Positions 1-8,236 of a DNA stretch of 54,475 nt are shown piece after piece. The notes under the pieces were generated by a model. It had not been told where the DNA came from. It did not search any database and saw only the letters and a list, made by a program, of their open reading frames with translations. Every line of letters begins with the position of its first letter. Position 1 is the stretch's first letter. This stretch comes from an uncultured Hyphomicrobiales bacterium (GTDB taxonomy: Bacteria; Pseudomonadota; Alphaproteobacteria; Rhizobiales; Xanthobacteraceae): contig CAIMEA010000147.1 of the NCBI GenBank assembly GCA_903839845.1, forward strand, positions 1-54,475, read 5' to 3'. Made by a program: the position numbers and the translations under genes.

Positions 1-56
1 ACCGCAGGTTTTGCGCCGCTATTATCTCGCCGCCGGCCGGTTGCGCCGGACATGTT

Positions 57-141
57 GCCCCTGTGGCGGAATTGGTAGACGCGCCTGACTCAAAATCAGG
101 TACCGCAAGGTGTGCTGGTTCGAGTCCGGCCAGGGGCACCA
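57..141 (+). tRNA. tRNA-Leu (anticodon CAA)
   Basis: This is a complete cloverleaf with a 7-bp acceptor stem (GCCCCTG at 57-63 pairing CAGGGGC at 131-137). The anticodon loop CTCAAAA is closed by CCTGA/TCAGG and gives anticodon CAA, which reads the UUG leucine codon. The T-loop is GGTTCGAGTCC. A long variable arm typical of class II tRNAs lies between anticodon and T arms, and the 3' ACCA is encoded in the DNA. Confidence 0.96.
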
Positions 142-253
142 CCTTCTCAATCGTTAGGCTTACGTATTTAACCCGACCCGCGGTTTGTTGCGGCTGCCTT
201 CGCGGCGCCCCAATGTCGCGCTTGTTGGCGGGCGGGGGCAGGGGATTTCCGGC

Positions 254-787
254 ATGAACGACGTGATGATCTGGCTGCGCAAGGACGAGGCGGTATCGGC
301 CGCCGCCGTCGTTTTCGCCGTTGGCTTGGCCACCATTGGTGGCTTCTTGTTCTTCGAATATGTGCTCGGCTATCCGCCTTGCCCGCTTTGCCTCGACCAA
401 CGCATGGCCTTCTATGTCAGCGTGCCCCTCGCAGCCTTGCTCTGGCTTGGCGCCGGCCATGGCGCCGCGCGCAAGGTGCTGCTGCTCGGTTTTCTGGTCA
501 TCGCGGCGCTGATGCTGTGGAACACTGGCCTCGCCGTCTTTCACGCCGGCGTCGAATGGAAGCTCTGGCAAGGGCCGACCGATTGCTCCGGTCCGCTGAA
601 TTCGCTCGGCTCGGCCGGCGGCCTGATGCAGAAATTGCAGAGCATCAAAATTGTCCGTTGCGATGAAGCGGCTTGGCGGATGTTCGGCATATCGATGGCC
701 GGCTACGACGTGCTGATATCGCTGTTTCTGGCGATTGCCGCCGGCTTCGGCGCGAAGGTGGCACGCGCACGGCCCGAATCTGAGTGA
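254..787 (+). CDS. Disulfide bond formation protein B family (DsbB-like)
   Basis: The 177-residue inner-membrane protein is predicted to reoxidise a periplasmic thiol oxidase (DsbA type) and pass electrons to quinone. Four hydrophobic segments are visible. The first periplasmic loop carries the redox pair C-P-L-C in 'YPPCPLCLDQR', and the second loop carries separated cysteines in 'TDCSG' and 'IVRCDEA', which is the DsbB arrangement. I chose the ATG at 254 because a purine-rich stretch (GGGGCAGGGG) precedes it; an in-frame start at 185 would only add 23 non-membrane residues. It sits just after tRNA-Leu and has no DsbA partner in view. Confidence 0.9.
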   Translation: MNDVMIWLRKDEAVSAAAVVFAVGLATIGGFLFFEYVLGYPPCPLCLDQRMAFYVSVPLAALLWLGAGHGAARKVLLLGFLVIAALMLWNTGLAVFHAGVEWKLWQGPTDCSGPLNSLGSAGGLMQKLQSIKIVRCDEAAWRMFGISMAGYDVLISLFLAIAAGFGAKVARARPESE

Positions 788-969
788 AAATGATAACGAC
801 CACGAAGGAGAGGCGCGGGTACATCCGCCGTCGCCTGCTTTTCGTGGCCGTCGGCCGCGGTTTCCCGCGGCGTCATTGATGGAACGCAAAGCTTTATTCT
901 GCGCTCGGCATCATTGTTGAAACGCATATAGGAACGAATTTGTTTCCTGCAAGGGCATAAGAGGAAAGC
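788..969. other. Intergenic region with a small hairpin
   Basis: There is no convincing gene between dsbB and the cytochrome. A 7-bp hairpin (GCCGCGG at 854-860, loop TTTC, CCGCGGC at 865-871) could slow or end dsbB transcription, but it lacks a T run. The remainder probably holds the promoter of the cytochrome gene. Confidence 0.35.
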
Positions 970-1506
970 ATGGCACCGACGTCTTCGGGCTACACCGGCA
1001 CCGCCAAAGCACTGCACTGGCTGATCGTGCTTCTGCTCATCGCGCAATTCATTTTCGCCTGGACCATGCCGCATATCGGCCGCAACACGCCGGTGACGAC
1101 GCTCATCAGCCTGCACTTCACCTTCGGAATTATTATCCTGGCCGTCGCCATCGTCCGGCTCGCATGGCGGCTGACACATCGCGAGCCGCCGCCGGAAGAC
1201 GGTCTGCCGCCGTGGCAGAACCTGAGCGCGCACATCGTGCACTGGCTGCTCTACGCGCTGCTGTTCGTCATTCCGATCCTGGGCTGGATCAACGCTTCAT
1301 GGCGCGGCATGCCGATCGTGATGTTCGGGCTTGAACTGCCGCAGTTGATCACGACGCGCGCGGCCGGCTGGGGCTGGACCGGCGACGTGCACGGCCTGAT
1401 GTCAAATTATTTGATGCTGGCGCTGGTCGGCCTGCACGTCGTGGCCGCGCTCTATCATCATTTCGTGCGTCACGACGGCGTGCTGAAGCGGATGCTGCCG
1501 CGCTAA
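970..1506 (+). CDS. Cytochrome b561 family protein
   Basis: The 178-residue inner-membrane di-haem cytochrome (CybB/COG3038 type) is likely to move electrons between the quinone pool and periplasmic or cytoplasmic acceptors. Four membrane helices are visible. Candidate haem-ligand histidines lie in 'ALHWLIV', 'SLHFTFG', 'HIVHWLL' and 'GLHVVAALYHH', the usual spacing for this family. The ATG at 970 follows AAGAGGAAAGC, a good ribosome-binding site. The gene stands alone, with a convergent MacB-like gene ending 22 bp downstream. The physiological electron partner cannot be told from the sequence. Confidence 0.9.
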   Translation: MAPTSSGYTGTAKALHWLIVLLLIAQFIFAWTMPHIGRNTPVTTLISLHFTFGIIILAVAIVRLAWRLTHREPPPEDGLPPWQNLSAHIVHWLLYALLFVIPILGWINASWRGMPIVMFGLELPQLITTRAAGWGWTGDVHGLMSNYLMLALVGLHVVAALYHHFVRHDGVLKRMLPR

Positions 1507-1527
1507 CGGCACGCAACAGGTGCGCAT

Positions 1528-3678
1528 TCACTCGTAACGCAGGGCTTCGATCGGGTCGAGACGCGCGGCTTTGCGCGCCGGATAGTAGCCGAAGAAAATT
1601 CCGACCGCGGCGGAAAACAGAAATCCGCCGGCGATGGCCGTCCCCGAAATCGGCGCCGGCCAGCCGGCGAAGTACGCGATCGCGGCAGAAAACGCCACGC
1701 CCATGACGATGCCGGCGATTCCGCCGGTAACGCTGAGAAACACCGCCTCGGCAAGGAATTGCAGCAGCACATGGATGCGTCGTGCGCCGATCGCCATGCG
1801 CAGGCCGATTTCCCGCGTCCGCTCCGTGACTGACACCAGCAGGATGTTCATGATGCCGATGCCGCCGACCACCAGCGAGATGGATGCGACGGCGGCGAGC
1901 AGCAGCGCCATGATCCGGCTTGAGCTTTCGGCGGCCTCGGCGATCTGACTGAGATTGCGCACGGAGAAATCGTTTTCATCGCCGGGCTGAACGCGGTGGC
2001 GGCGGGCGAGAATCTCGGTGATCTGGCGAATCGCCGGCTGCACGTCCGCCGAATTGGCGGCCTGCACGTAAATCTGGTTGACGTAGCCGGCGAGGTGCGG
2101 CGTCAGGCCATAGGGATTGGGCGGGACCGGATAGATCCAGTTGAGCTGGCTTTGCGCCTGTGACGGCGCGGCCACGCCGAGCACTTTGCGCTCGGCGGTG
2201 GTGAACGGAACCATCACCAGATCGTCCTGATCCTGGCCGAACGATGTCTGCCCCTTGGACTCAAGGACACCGATGACCCGCAACGGCACGCCTTTCACCT
2301 GCACGAATGCGCCGACCGGATTCTGCTGATCGCCGAACAATTGCTTCGACACGGTCTGCCCGATCACGACCACAAGTGCTGCCGAATCATTGTCATCCGC
2401 CGTGATTTCGCGCCCGCCATCGACCCGCCAATTCGTCATCGGCGGATAATTCGGGCTGATGCCCTGGATGTTGGTCGCCCAGTTTTGATTGCCGGCCTGG
2501 ACCTGACCGTTCTGACGGATGAGGTAGCTGACCGCGCTGACCGCGCTGACCGCCGGACTCTCGCGCCGGATCGCTTGCGCGTCGCTGGTGGTGAGCGTGG
2601 AGGCGCTGCCGGACCCGCCGCGCATGCCGCCTGCCGTCCTGGCGCCCGGCAGCACGACGACAAGATTGGTGCCGAGCCGCTCGATCTGCTTGCGCACCGC
2701 GTCATTGGCGCCCTGGCCGACTGCGACCATGGCGATCAAGGCGGCGACGCCGATGAAGACGCCCAGCATCGTCAAGGCGGAACGCATCATGTTGCGCCAG
2801 ATGGCCTGCACGGCGGCCGCCATGATCATCAGGCCAAAGCCCCAGAAGGTGCCGGCGCGTCGCGCGACGGCGGGCATAGATCGCGCCGGCTGTGCCAGCG
2901 ACAAGGGTTCGCCCGGCGCCGCGGCTTCCAGCGTCGCGGCGACCCTGACCGGGTTTGGATTGCGCACGTCCGAAACAATCTGTCCGTCGCGCATCGTCAA
3001 GGTGCGATCGGTGTAGGCGGCGATGTCGGATTCGTGGGTGACAACGATGATCGTGACACCCTGCTCCCGGTTCAGGCGGGTCAACGTCTCCATGATTTCG
3101 TGCGACGTCCGGGTATCGAGATTGCCGGTCGGTTCGTCGGCCAGCAAAAGGCCGGGCTCATTGATCAAGGCCCGCGCGATGGCAACCCGCTGCTGCTGGC
3201 CGCCCGAGAGCTGGCCCGGTGTGTTGCGCTCGCGGTCGCTTAAGCCCAGCAGTTTGAGCGATGCCCGCGCCCGCTCGACCCGCGAGGCAGCATTCGCCGG
3301 CCCCGAGGTGGCGTAGAATAATGGCAACGCCACGTTCTCAAGTGCGCTGGTACGCGACAGAAGATTGAAGCTTTGGAACACGAAGCCCAGCCGCTCGCTG
3401 CGCAACCGCGCCCGTTCGGGCTCTTCGAGGCCGGCGACATCGACGCCGTCGAAAAAATAGCGACCGCTGCTGGGGCGATCGAGGCAACCGACCACCGCCA
3501 TCAGCGTCGACTTGCCCGATCCCGACGACCCCATGATGGCGACAAATTCGCCGGTCTCAATCGTGAGGTTGACATCGCGTAATGCATGCACGTCGACGTC
3601 GCCGACGTGATAGGTCCGTGTGACATGTTCGAGCTTGATGATCGGGCCGCGCGTGCCGCTGGCCATTGGCGGTGTCAC
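1528..3678 (-). CDS. macB: MacB-type ABC transporter ATPase/permease fusion
   Basis: The 716-residue inner-membrane component drives export through a MacA-type adaptor and an outer-membrane channel. The N-terminal ATPase (about residues 12-245) shows Walker A 'GSSGSGKST', the signature 'LSGGQQQRVAIARAL' and Walker B 'LLLADEPTG'. A membrane helix near residue 280 follows, then a large periplasmic MacB_PCD domain. The C-terminal FtsX-like domain (about 590-716) has three more helices and ends 'ARLDPIEALRYE'. Translation probably starts at a GTG overlapping the adaptor stop codon (GTGA), which implies coupling; an ATG four codons in is the alternative. Substrates could be peptides, macrolides or siderophores. 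No TolC-like gene is nearby. Confidence 0.92.
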   Translation of the reverse strand: MTPPMASGTRGPIIKLEHVTRTYHVGDVDVHALRDVNLTIETGEFVAIMGSSGSGKSTLMAVVGCLDRPSSGRYFFDGVDVAGLEEPERARLRSERLGFVFQSFNLLSRTSALENVALPLFYATSGPANAASRVERARASLKLLGLSDRERNTPGQLSGGQQQRVAIARALINEPGLLLADEPTGNLDTRTSHEIMETLTRLNREQGVTIIVVTHESDIAAYTDRTLTMRDGQIVSDVRNPNPVRVAATLEAAAPGEPLSLAQPARSMPAVARRAGTFWGFGLMIMAAAVQAIWRNMMRSALTMLGVFIGVAALIAMVAVGQGANDAVRKQIERLGTNLVVVLPGARTAGGMRGGSGSASTLTTSDAQAIRRESPAVSAVSAVSYLIRQNGQVQAGNQNWATNIQGISPNYPPMTNWRVDGGREITADDNDSAALVVVIGQTVSKQLFGDQQNPVGAFVQVKGVPLRVIGVLESKGQTSFGQDQDDLVMVPFTTAERKVLGVAAPSQAQSQLNWIYPVPPNPYGLTPHLAGYVNQIYVQAANSADVQPAIRQITEILARRHRVQPGDENDFSVRNLSQIAEAAESSSRIMALLLAAVASISLVVGGIGIMNILLVSVTERTREIGLRMAIGARRIHVLLQFLAEAVFLSVTGGIAGIVMGVAFSAAIAYFAGWPAPISGTAIAGGFLFSAAVGIFFGYYPARKAARLDPIEALRYE

Positions 3679-4967
3679 AGTTGCAGGCGCGGCGCCGCCG
3701 CTTTGTTGTTGGTGACGCGTTGCTCGCCGACGATCACCCGGTCGCCGGCTTTCAGGTCGCCTTCGACGATCTCGGTGAAGGCGTCATCGTCGAGGCCCGC
3801 GGTCACCGCGATCCGCACCGGCTTGCCATCGCGCAGCGCCCATACCGCGGCTTGTGGTGCCGTTTGGGTCCCGGCGGATGTGCCACTGCGCCGCGTTGCG
3901 GTTCCGCCGGCGCTTGCTGGTGTGTAACGCAGCGCCTGACTTGGCACCCGCAGGACATCGCGACGTTCGTCGATCACAATGCGGTTGGCCGCCGTCATGC
4001 CCGGCTTGAGCGCCAGATCCGGATTGGCGACGCTGACCACGACGTCGTAGGTCACGACGTTCTGCACGGTCTGCGGCGATTGCCGCACCTGGGTCACCGT
4101 GCCCTCGAAGGTGCGTCTGGGGAAAGCATCGACGGTGAAGTTGGCCTTGTTCTGCTCCTTGATGCCGCCGATATCGCTTTCGCTCACATTGGTATCGACC
4201 TGCATCTTGGTGAGGTCAGTCGCAATCAGAAACAAGGTTGGCGTTTGGAAGCTGGCCGCAACGGTCTGGCCGACGGTGACATTGCGCGACACAACGGTGC
4301 CATCGACCGGAGACACGATGTCGGTGTAGCCGAGATTAACCTGCGCCGCGTCGAGTTGCGCCTGACGCTGGAGAATGGCGGCCTCGTCGACGCCGACCTG
4401 GGCGCGGGCCTGATCGAGCGCATTCCTGGCGATGTCGAGTGTGTCTTTTGAAATCGCGCTTGTCTGCGCCAGTCGCGCGTTGCGATCGTAGTTCAATTGC
4501 GTGTAGTCGAAATTGGCCTTGTCTTTGACAAGCTGCGCCTTCGCCTGCGTCAGATTGGCGGCGTTTTGATCGACGACGCTCTGATACGGACGCGGGTCGA
4601 TCTTGGCGCAAACCTGGCCCTTGGAAACCTTAGTGTTGTAGTCGCAATTTATTTCCTGGATGACGCCCGAGACATACGACCCGACGATGATCGTCAGCAC
4701 CGGATTCACCGTGCCGGTGGCGGTTACTGTGCGCGTCACTTCGCCGCGAGCGACCGCCGCCGTGGTGTAGTTGATCGTTCCGTCGGCGCTTGAAAGCCAC
4801 CAGATCCCGCCGCCAATCCCGAGCAGGGTGACGGTCAGCACAGCGCCGATCGGCCATAGCCGCCGGAATCGTGACAGAGCCGCGGGCAAGGTTGGCGACT
4901 TTGGCATAAGGACGACAGGCGCGGGCTGCTCAACGCGCGGCACGCCGATTCCCACCGGATTGCTCAT
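3675..4967 (-). CDS. macA: MacA-type periplasmic adaptor (HlyD/RND-family membrane fusion protein)
   Basis: The 430-residue adaptor links the MacB-like pump to an outer-membrane channel. An N-terminal anchor ('WPIGAVLTVTLLGIGGGIWWL') is followed by the lipoyl half 'GTVNPVLTIIVGSYVSGVI', an alpha-helical hairpin rich in Ala, Gln and Asp, the second lipoyl half 'NLGYTDIVSPVDGTVVSR', and beta-barrel and membrane-proximal domains. I chose the ATG at 4967 because GTGGAG lies about 10 bases upstream; a start at 5024 would add 19 residues without a Shine-Dalgarno. The gene precedes macB and overlaps it by 4 bp, so the two form an operon. Confidence 0.92.
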   Translation of the reverse strand: MSNPVGIGVPRVEQPAPVVLMPKSPTLPAALSRFRRLWPIGAVLTVTLLGIGGGIWWLSSADGTINYTTAAVARGEVTRTVTATGTVNPVLTIIVGSYVSGVIQEINCDYNTKVSKGQVCAKIDPRPYQSVVDQNAANLTQAKAQLVKDKANFDYTQLNYDRNARLAQTSAISKDTLDIARNALDQARAQVGVDEAAILQRQAQLDAAQVNLGYTDIVSPVDGTVVSRNVTVGQTVAASFQTPTLFLIATDLTKMQVDTNVSESDIGGIKEQNKANFTVDAFPRRTFEGTVTQVRQSPQTVQNVVTYDVVVSVANPDLALKPGMTAANRIVIDERRDVLRVPSQALRYTPASAGGTATRRSGTSAGTQTAPQAAVWALRDGKPVRIAVTAGLDDDAFTEIVEGDLKAGDRVIVGEQRVTNNKAAAPRLQL

Positions 4968-5087
4968 ATATAGCCAGCTCCACTTGCCCCCGGTGACCGG
5001 AAAGCTAGCGGATAAGGGCGGCACGGCCTTTGATGCGCGTCAATTCTCGGGAAATTGAAGAAAGCGCGTTGACCTTGCGCAAGCGGG

Positions 5088-5645
5088 TTACGGATCCAGC
5101 TCGGTATCCCAATAGAGATAATCCAGCCAGCTATCGTGCAGATAATTCGGCGGGAACAGCCGGCCGTTCCTGTGCAAATGATGCACCGTCGGCTGGAACG
5201 GCATCTGCGCCGGATACATGCGCGCTTCCTGCATGGTCAGGCTGCCCTTGCGCAGATTGCACGGCGAGCAGGCGGCCAGCACATTGTCCCAGGTGGTATG
5301 GCCGCCGCGCGAGCGCGGGATCAAATGATCGAAGGTCAGCTCGCTGCGCTCGCCGCAATACTGGCAGCAGAAGCGGTCGCGCAGGAAAACATTGAAGCGG
5401 GTGAAGGCCGGATGGGTCGACGGCTTCACATAGGTCTTGAGCGACACCACGCTCGGCAGCTTCATCTCGAAACTGGGCGAGTGCACCGCGTGGTCGTAAT
5501 TGGCGACGATGTTGACGCGGTCAAGGAAGACGGCCTTGATCGCGTCCTGCCAGGACCATAGCGACAAGGGATAGTAACTCAGCGGCCGGAAGTCCGCGTT
5601 GAGTACCAGGGCCGGAAATCCAGCAGGCGAAACGTGCACATTCAA
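5088..5645 (-). CDS. HNH endonuclease family protein
   Basis: The protein has 185 residues from a TTG start. The HNH fold is visible as 'CQYCGERSELTFDHLIPRSRGG' (split: zinc-type CQYC, then the DH pair) followed by 'TWDNVLAACSPCNLRKG', containing the asparagine and the second CxxC. Such proteins are widely conserved single copies in Rhizobiales; the natural substrate is unknown. I chose TTG at 5645 because GAGGAG lies 7 bases upstream and the product then begins with the conserved-looking 'NVHVSPAGFPALVLN'. An ATG at 5693 would add 16 residues but would place the strong AGGAGG inside the gene. It is not next to a restriction methylase. Confidence 0.85.
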   Translation of the reverse strand: MNVHVSPAGFPALVLNADFRPLSYYPLSLWSWQDAIKAVFLDRVNIVANYDHAVHSPSFEMKLPSVVSLKTYVKPSTHPAFTRFNVFLRDRFCCQYCGERSELTFDHLIPRSRGGHTTWDNVLAACSPCNLRKGSLTMQEARMYPAQMPFQPTVHHLHRNGRLFPPNYLHDSWLDYLYWDTELDP

Positions 5646-5757
5646 AGTGACGCTCCTCAACCTCCTAAGGAACGCTGCCGCCACGCAGCTCACCCTCTAC
5701 TAATAGTGCAGCATGACGGGCTTGTGAAGCCGTGCTGGGGGCAAGTCCGCGGCCCGA

Positions 5758-6441
5758 CTATTTCCGGGTCTTGAACTGCTTGGCGAGAAACTCCCCGCCA
5801 TGGCGCAGGCCTTCCTGGTCGATACCGTGGCCGATCCCTTGCGAGATGTGCCACTGGGTCGGCACTTCCAAGGCTGCCAGCCCTTGCGACGCATGGAATA
5901 CCGCCTGGACCGGAATCATCTCGTCGCCGTCGCCATGCACCAGCAGCACCGGAGGTTTGCTGGTGATCTCGGCGGCAAAGGCCGCCGGGTCCGGGTCTTC
6001 CGGCAGCACCAGCATGCCGGAATAGCCGACGATCGCCGCCGGTGCGACCGCGCGGCGCAGCCCGACATGCAGCGCCATCATTGTGCCCTGGCTGAAGCCG
6101 ACCAAAGCGAGCGCCGACGGTGGCAGATTGCGCCGCTTGAGTTCGGCATCGATGAAGGCATTGAGCGCCGGGGCCGCCGCATTGACCCCGACCCAGCGCT
6201 CGTTCGGATCGCGGAACGTCAGCGGAAACCATTCGCGGCCCATCGGCGATTGCCCGCAGGGGTTCGGTGCATGCGGCGACACGAAGGCGGCATCCGGCAG
6301 CAATCCCTGCCAGGCGCGGCCGATCTCGATCAGGTCGTTGCCGTCGGCGCCATAGCCGTGCAGGAACACGACGAGTTGCTTGGCCGTGCCGGATTTCGGT
6401 TCGAGACGAGGACCGTCAATTTTCTGACCGTCAATTGGCAC
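5758..6441 (-). CDS. Phospholipase/carboxylesterase family alpha/beta hydrolase
   Basis: The 227-residue cytoplasmic serine esterase belongs to the COG0400 group. The catalytic triad is visible: nucleophile Ser117 in 'VGFSQGT', Asp173 in 'HGDGDEMIP' and His205 in 'GIGHGID'. 'VVFLHGYGADG' forms the oxyanion region. It is expected to hydrolyse short-chain esters or lysophospholipids. The start is a GTG at 6441 preceded by AAGGAG at good spacing. It overlaps the end of the upstream glycosylase by 11 bp, so the two are likely co-transcribed and translationally coupled. Confidence 0.9.
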   Translation of the reverse strand: MPIDGQKIDGPRLEPKSGTAKQLVVFLHGYGADGNDLIEIGRAWQGLLPDAAFVSPHAPNPCGQSPMGREWFPLTFRDPNERWVGVNAAAPALNAFIDAELKRRNLPPSALALVGFSQGTMMALHVGLRRAVAPAAIVGYSGMLVLPEDPDPAAFAAEITSKPPVLLVHGDGDEMIPVQAVFHASQGLAALEVPTQWHISQGIGHGIDQEGLRHGGEFLAKQFKTRK

Positions 6442-7216
6442 GGCGTGCTCCTTTTGCTTTCTTCGCCCGCTTGACCGGCGGGGCCGTGCGGGTGGCCTTT
6501 TTGACGCTTTTAGCGGCCTTTGTCTTCTTGATTTGCGGCCAATGCTTCTTGGCGGCGACTTTGGTTTTGGTCTGCAGGCCGATGCCGTCGCGCTTCTTCA
6601 CGACATGATAATAGGCCCACATCAGATGCGCCGCCACGCCGCGCCACGGCCGCCAGGCTTCCGCGATCTTGTTGAGCTGTTTGGCGTCCGGCCGCTTGCG
6701 CAAGGACAGCGCAATCCGCGCCGCTTCCTGCACGGCGAGGTCGCCGGCCGGAAAGGCGTCGGCGTGGCCAAGGCAGAACAGCAAATAGATATCGGCGGTC
6801 CAGGGTCCGACGCCATGCAGTGCGGTCAGCAGCGCATGCGCGGCGTCCGCATCCGTTTCGCCGATGGCGTTGAGGTCGATTGCCCCGGTACCGACCGCCT
6901 TGCCGATTTCCTTGATCGATTTGATCTTGGCATTGGACAGGCCAAGCCGCTTGAGCTTGTCGGCGCGCGCCAGCTTGATGGCGTCGTGGTGGAACGGATC
7001 GAAGGCGGCAAACAGCCGCTCGCGGATCGCCGCCGCGCTCGCCACCGACAATTGCTGGCCGCAGACGATGGCACACAGGCCGGGATAACCACCCTCGCGC
7101 CGGCGCAGGTTGAAGGCCCCGGCGGTTTCCGCGATTGGCCCCAGGCGCGGGTCGAGCTTGATCAACTCGATCAGGCCGGCGTCGAGGTCGCCCTGGGTAT
7201 GAAGGAAATGGGTCAT
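6431..7216 (-). CDS. DNA-3-methyladenine glycosylase II family (AlkA-like) with lysine-rich tail
   Basis: The 261-residue base-excision repair glycosylase is expected to remove alkylated purines. The HhH-GPD core shows the hairpin 'ALHGVGPWTADIYLLF', followed by 'HADAFPAGDLAVQ', whose aspartate matches the catalytic position of AlkA. The enzyme core ends near residue 215. The remaining 45 residues are very basic (repeated KK, AK and KR pairs with Ala and Pro) and resemble a histone-H1-like tail that could raise DNA affinity. The ATG at 7216 opens a two-gene unit with the carboxylesterase. A repeat of family A lies directly upstream. Confidence 0.88.
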   Translation of the reverse strand: MTHFLHTQGDLDAGLIELIKLDPRLGPIAETAGAFNLRRREGGYPGLCAIVCGQQLSVASAAAIRERLFAAFDPFHHDAIKLARADKLKRLGLSNAKIKSIKEIGKAVGTGAIDLNAIGETDADAAHALLTALHGVGPWTADIYLLFCLGHADAFPAGDLAVQEAARIALSLRKRPDAKQLNKIAEAWRPWRGVAAHLMWAYYHVVKKRDGIGLQTKTKVAAKKHWPQIKKTKAAKSVKKATRTAPPVKRAKKAKGARRAN

Positions 7217-7229
7217 ACGTCGTTCTCGC

Positions 7230-7314
7230 TGTCATGCCCGCGAAAGCGGGCATCCAGCCCTTCGCTTAAATGATAGATAGTGCTGGATACCCCGCCTTCG
7301 CGGGGTATGACGAG
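7230..7314. repeat. Palindromic repeat, family A, copy 1
   Basis: Two hairpins are joined by a short linker: TGCCCGCGAAAGCGGGCA (GAAA loop) and TACCCCGCCTTCGCGGGGTA (CTTC loop). They are flanked by the complementary arms ATCCAG and CTGGAT. Related copies lie at 18488, 33528 and 43621. This copy fills almost the whole gap between the divergent glycosylase and gluQ genes, so it would lie in their promoter or leader regions. Confidence 0.85.
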
Positions 7315-7324
7315 TCGAATTTGA

Positions 7325-8194
7325 ATGCCACCCGTTTACCGCTTTGCGCCGTCGCCGAATGGTTATTTGCATTTGGGCCATGCTTTGTCGGCGTTGTTGA
7401 ATGCCGACATGGCCCGCGCGGCCGGTGGACGCCTGTTGCTGCGCATCGAGGACATCGATGCGTCGCGCTGCCGGCCTGAATTCGAGACGGCGATTTATGA
7501 GGATCTCACCTGGCTTGGGCTTACCTGGGAACAGCCGGTGCGGCGGCAATCGGAACATTTCGATCTGTACCGGGACGCGCTTGGCAGGCTCGATGCCATG
7601 GGCCTGATCTATCCGAGTTTCGAGAGCCGGGCCGAGATCGCCGCTTTGGTCGCCGCGCGCGAGGCTCAAGCGCCTTGGCCGCGCGATCCGGATGGCGCGC
7701 CGCTTTATCCGGGCGATGCCAAGACTTTGCTGCCAGCCGAGCGGGCGCGACGGGTCGCGTCTGGCGCGCCTTACGCAATGCGGCTTGATATGGCGGCGGC
7801 CATGACACGCGCCGGCGCGCTGACATGGCTGGAAACCGGCGCCGGCCCACGCGGCGAAACCGGCACTTTTATCGCCGATCCCGCCGCCTGGGGCGACGTC
7901 ATCCTGTCCCGCAAGGACGCGCCGGGGAGCTATCACCTGGCCGTCACACTGGACGACGCCGCCCAAGGCGTCACCGATGTGGTGCGCGGCAGCGACCTGT
8001 TTCACGCGACAAGCGTCCATCGCCTGCTGCAATGCCTGCTGGGTCTGCCGGCGCCGCGCTACCATCATCACCGGCTCATCCTCGGCGCCGACGGTCGCAA
8101 ACTGGGGAAATCGACGCAGGCGACGGCCCTGCGGGAGCGCCGCGCGGCCGGGGCGACGCCGTCGGATATCCGCAAAGCCGTCGGGCTCGATTGA
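7325..8194 (+). CDS. gluQ: Glutamyl-Q tRNA(Asp) synthetase
   Basis: The 289-residue paralogue of glutamyl-tRNA synthetase lacks the anticodon-binding domain. It attaches glutamate to queuosine at position 34 of tRNA-Asp. The nucleotide-binding HIGH motif is 'HLGH' in 'APSPNGYLHLGHALSAL', and the KMSKS-like loop is 'GRKLGKSTQ'. In the Escherichia coli enzyme, cysteines near residues 101-119 bind zinc; here the corresponding segments read 'YPSFESRAEI' and 'LYPGDAKTLL', with no cysteine. The zinc site therefore appears lost. The leader contains repeat A copy 1 and only a weak ribosome-binding site. Confidence 0.93.
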   Translation: MPPVYRFAPSPNGYLHLGHALSALLNADMARAAGGRLLLRIEDIDASRCRPEFETAIYEDLTWLGLTWEQPVRRQSEHFDLYRDALGRLDAMGLIYPSFESRAEIAALVAAREAQAPWPRDPDGAPLYPGDAKTLLPAERARRVASGAPYAMRLDMAAAMTRAGALTWLETGAGPRGETGTFIADPAAWGDVILSRKDAPGSYHLAVTLDDAAQGVTDVVRGSDLFHATSVHRLLQCLLGLPAPRYHHHRLILGADGRKLGKSTQATALRERRAAGATPSDIRKAVGLD

Positions 8195-8236
8195 GCAGGC
8201 CCGCCGTGCCATGGTCTGCGACGGGGCGGGGAATGA

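Noticed and set aside
2341-3243. A 300-codon open frame opposite the MacB-like gene
   Set aside because: It is antisense to a clear ABC transporter gene, is Arg/His/Asp-rich without domain features, and is an artefact of high GC content.
1528-4967. Macrolide resistance as the definite role of the MacAB-like pair
   Set aside because: The domain order supports a MacAB-type exporter only; the substrate cannot be inferred from sequence, and many such pumps carry other compounds.
7230-7314. Family A repeats as rho-independent terminators
   Set aside because: The hairpins are strong but no T run follows on either strand, unlike the family C copies.
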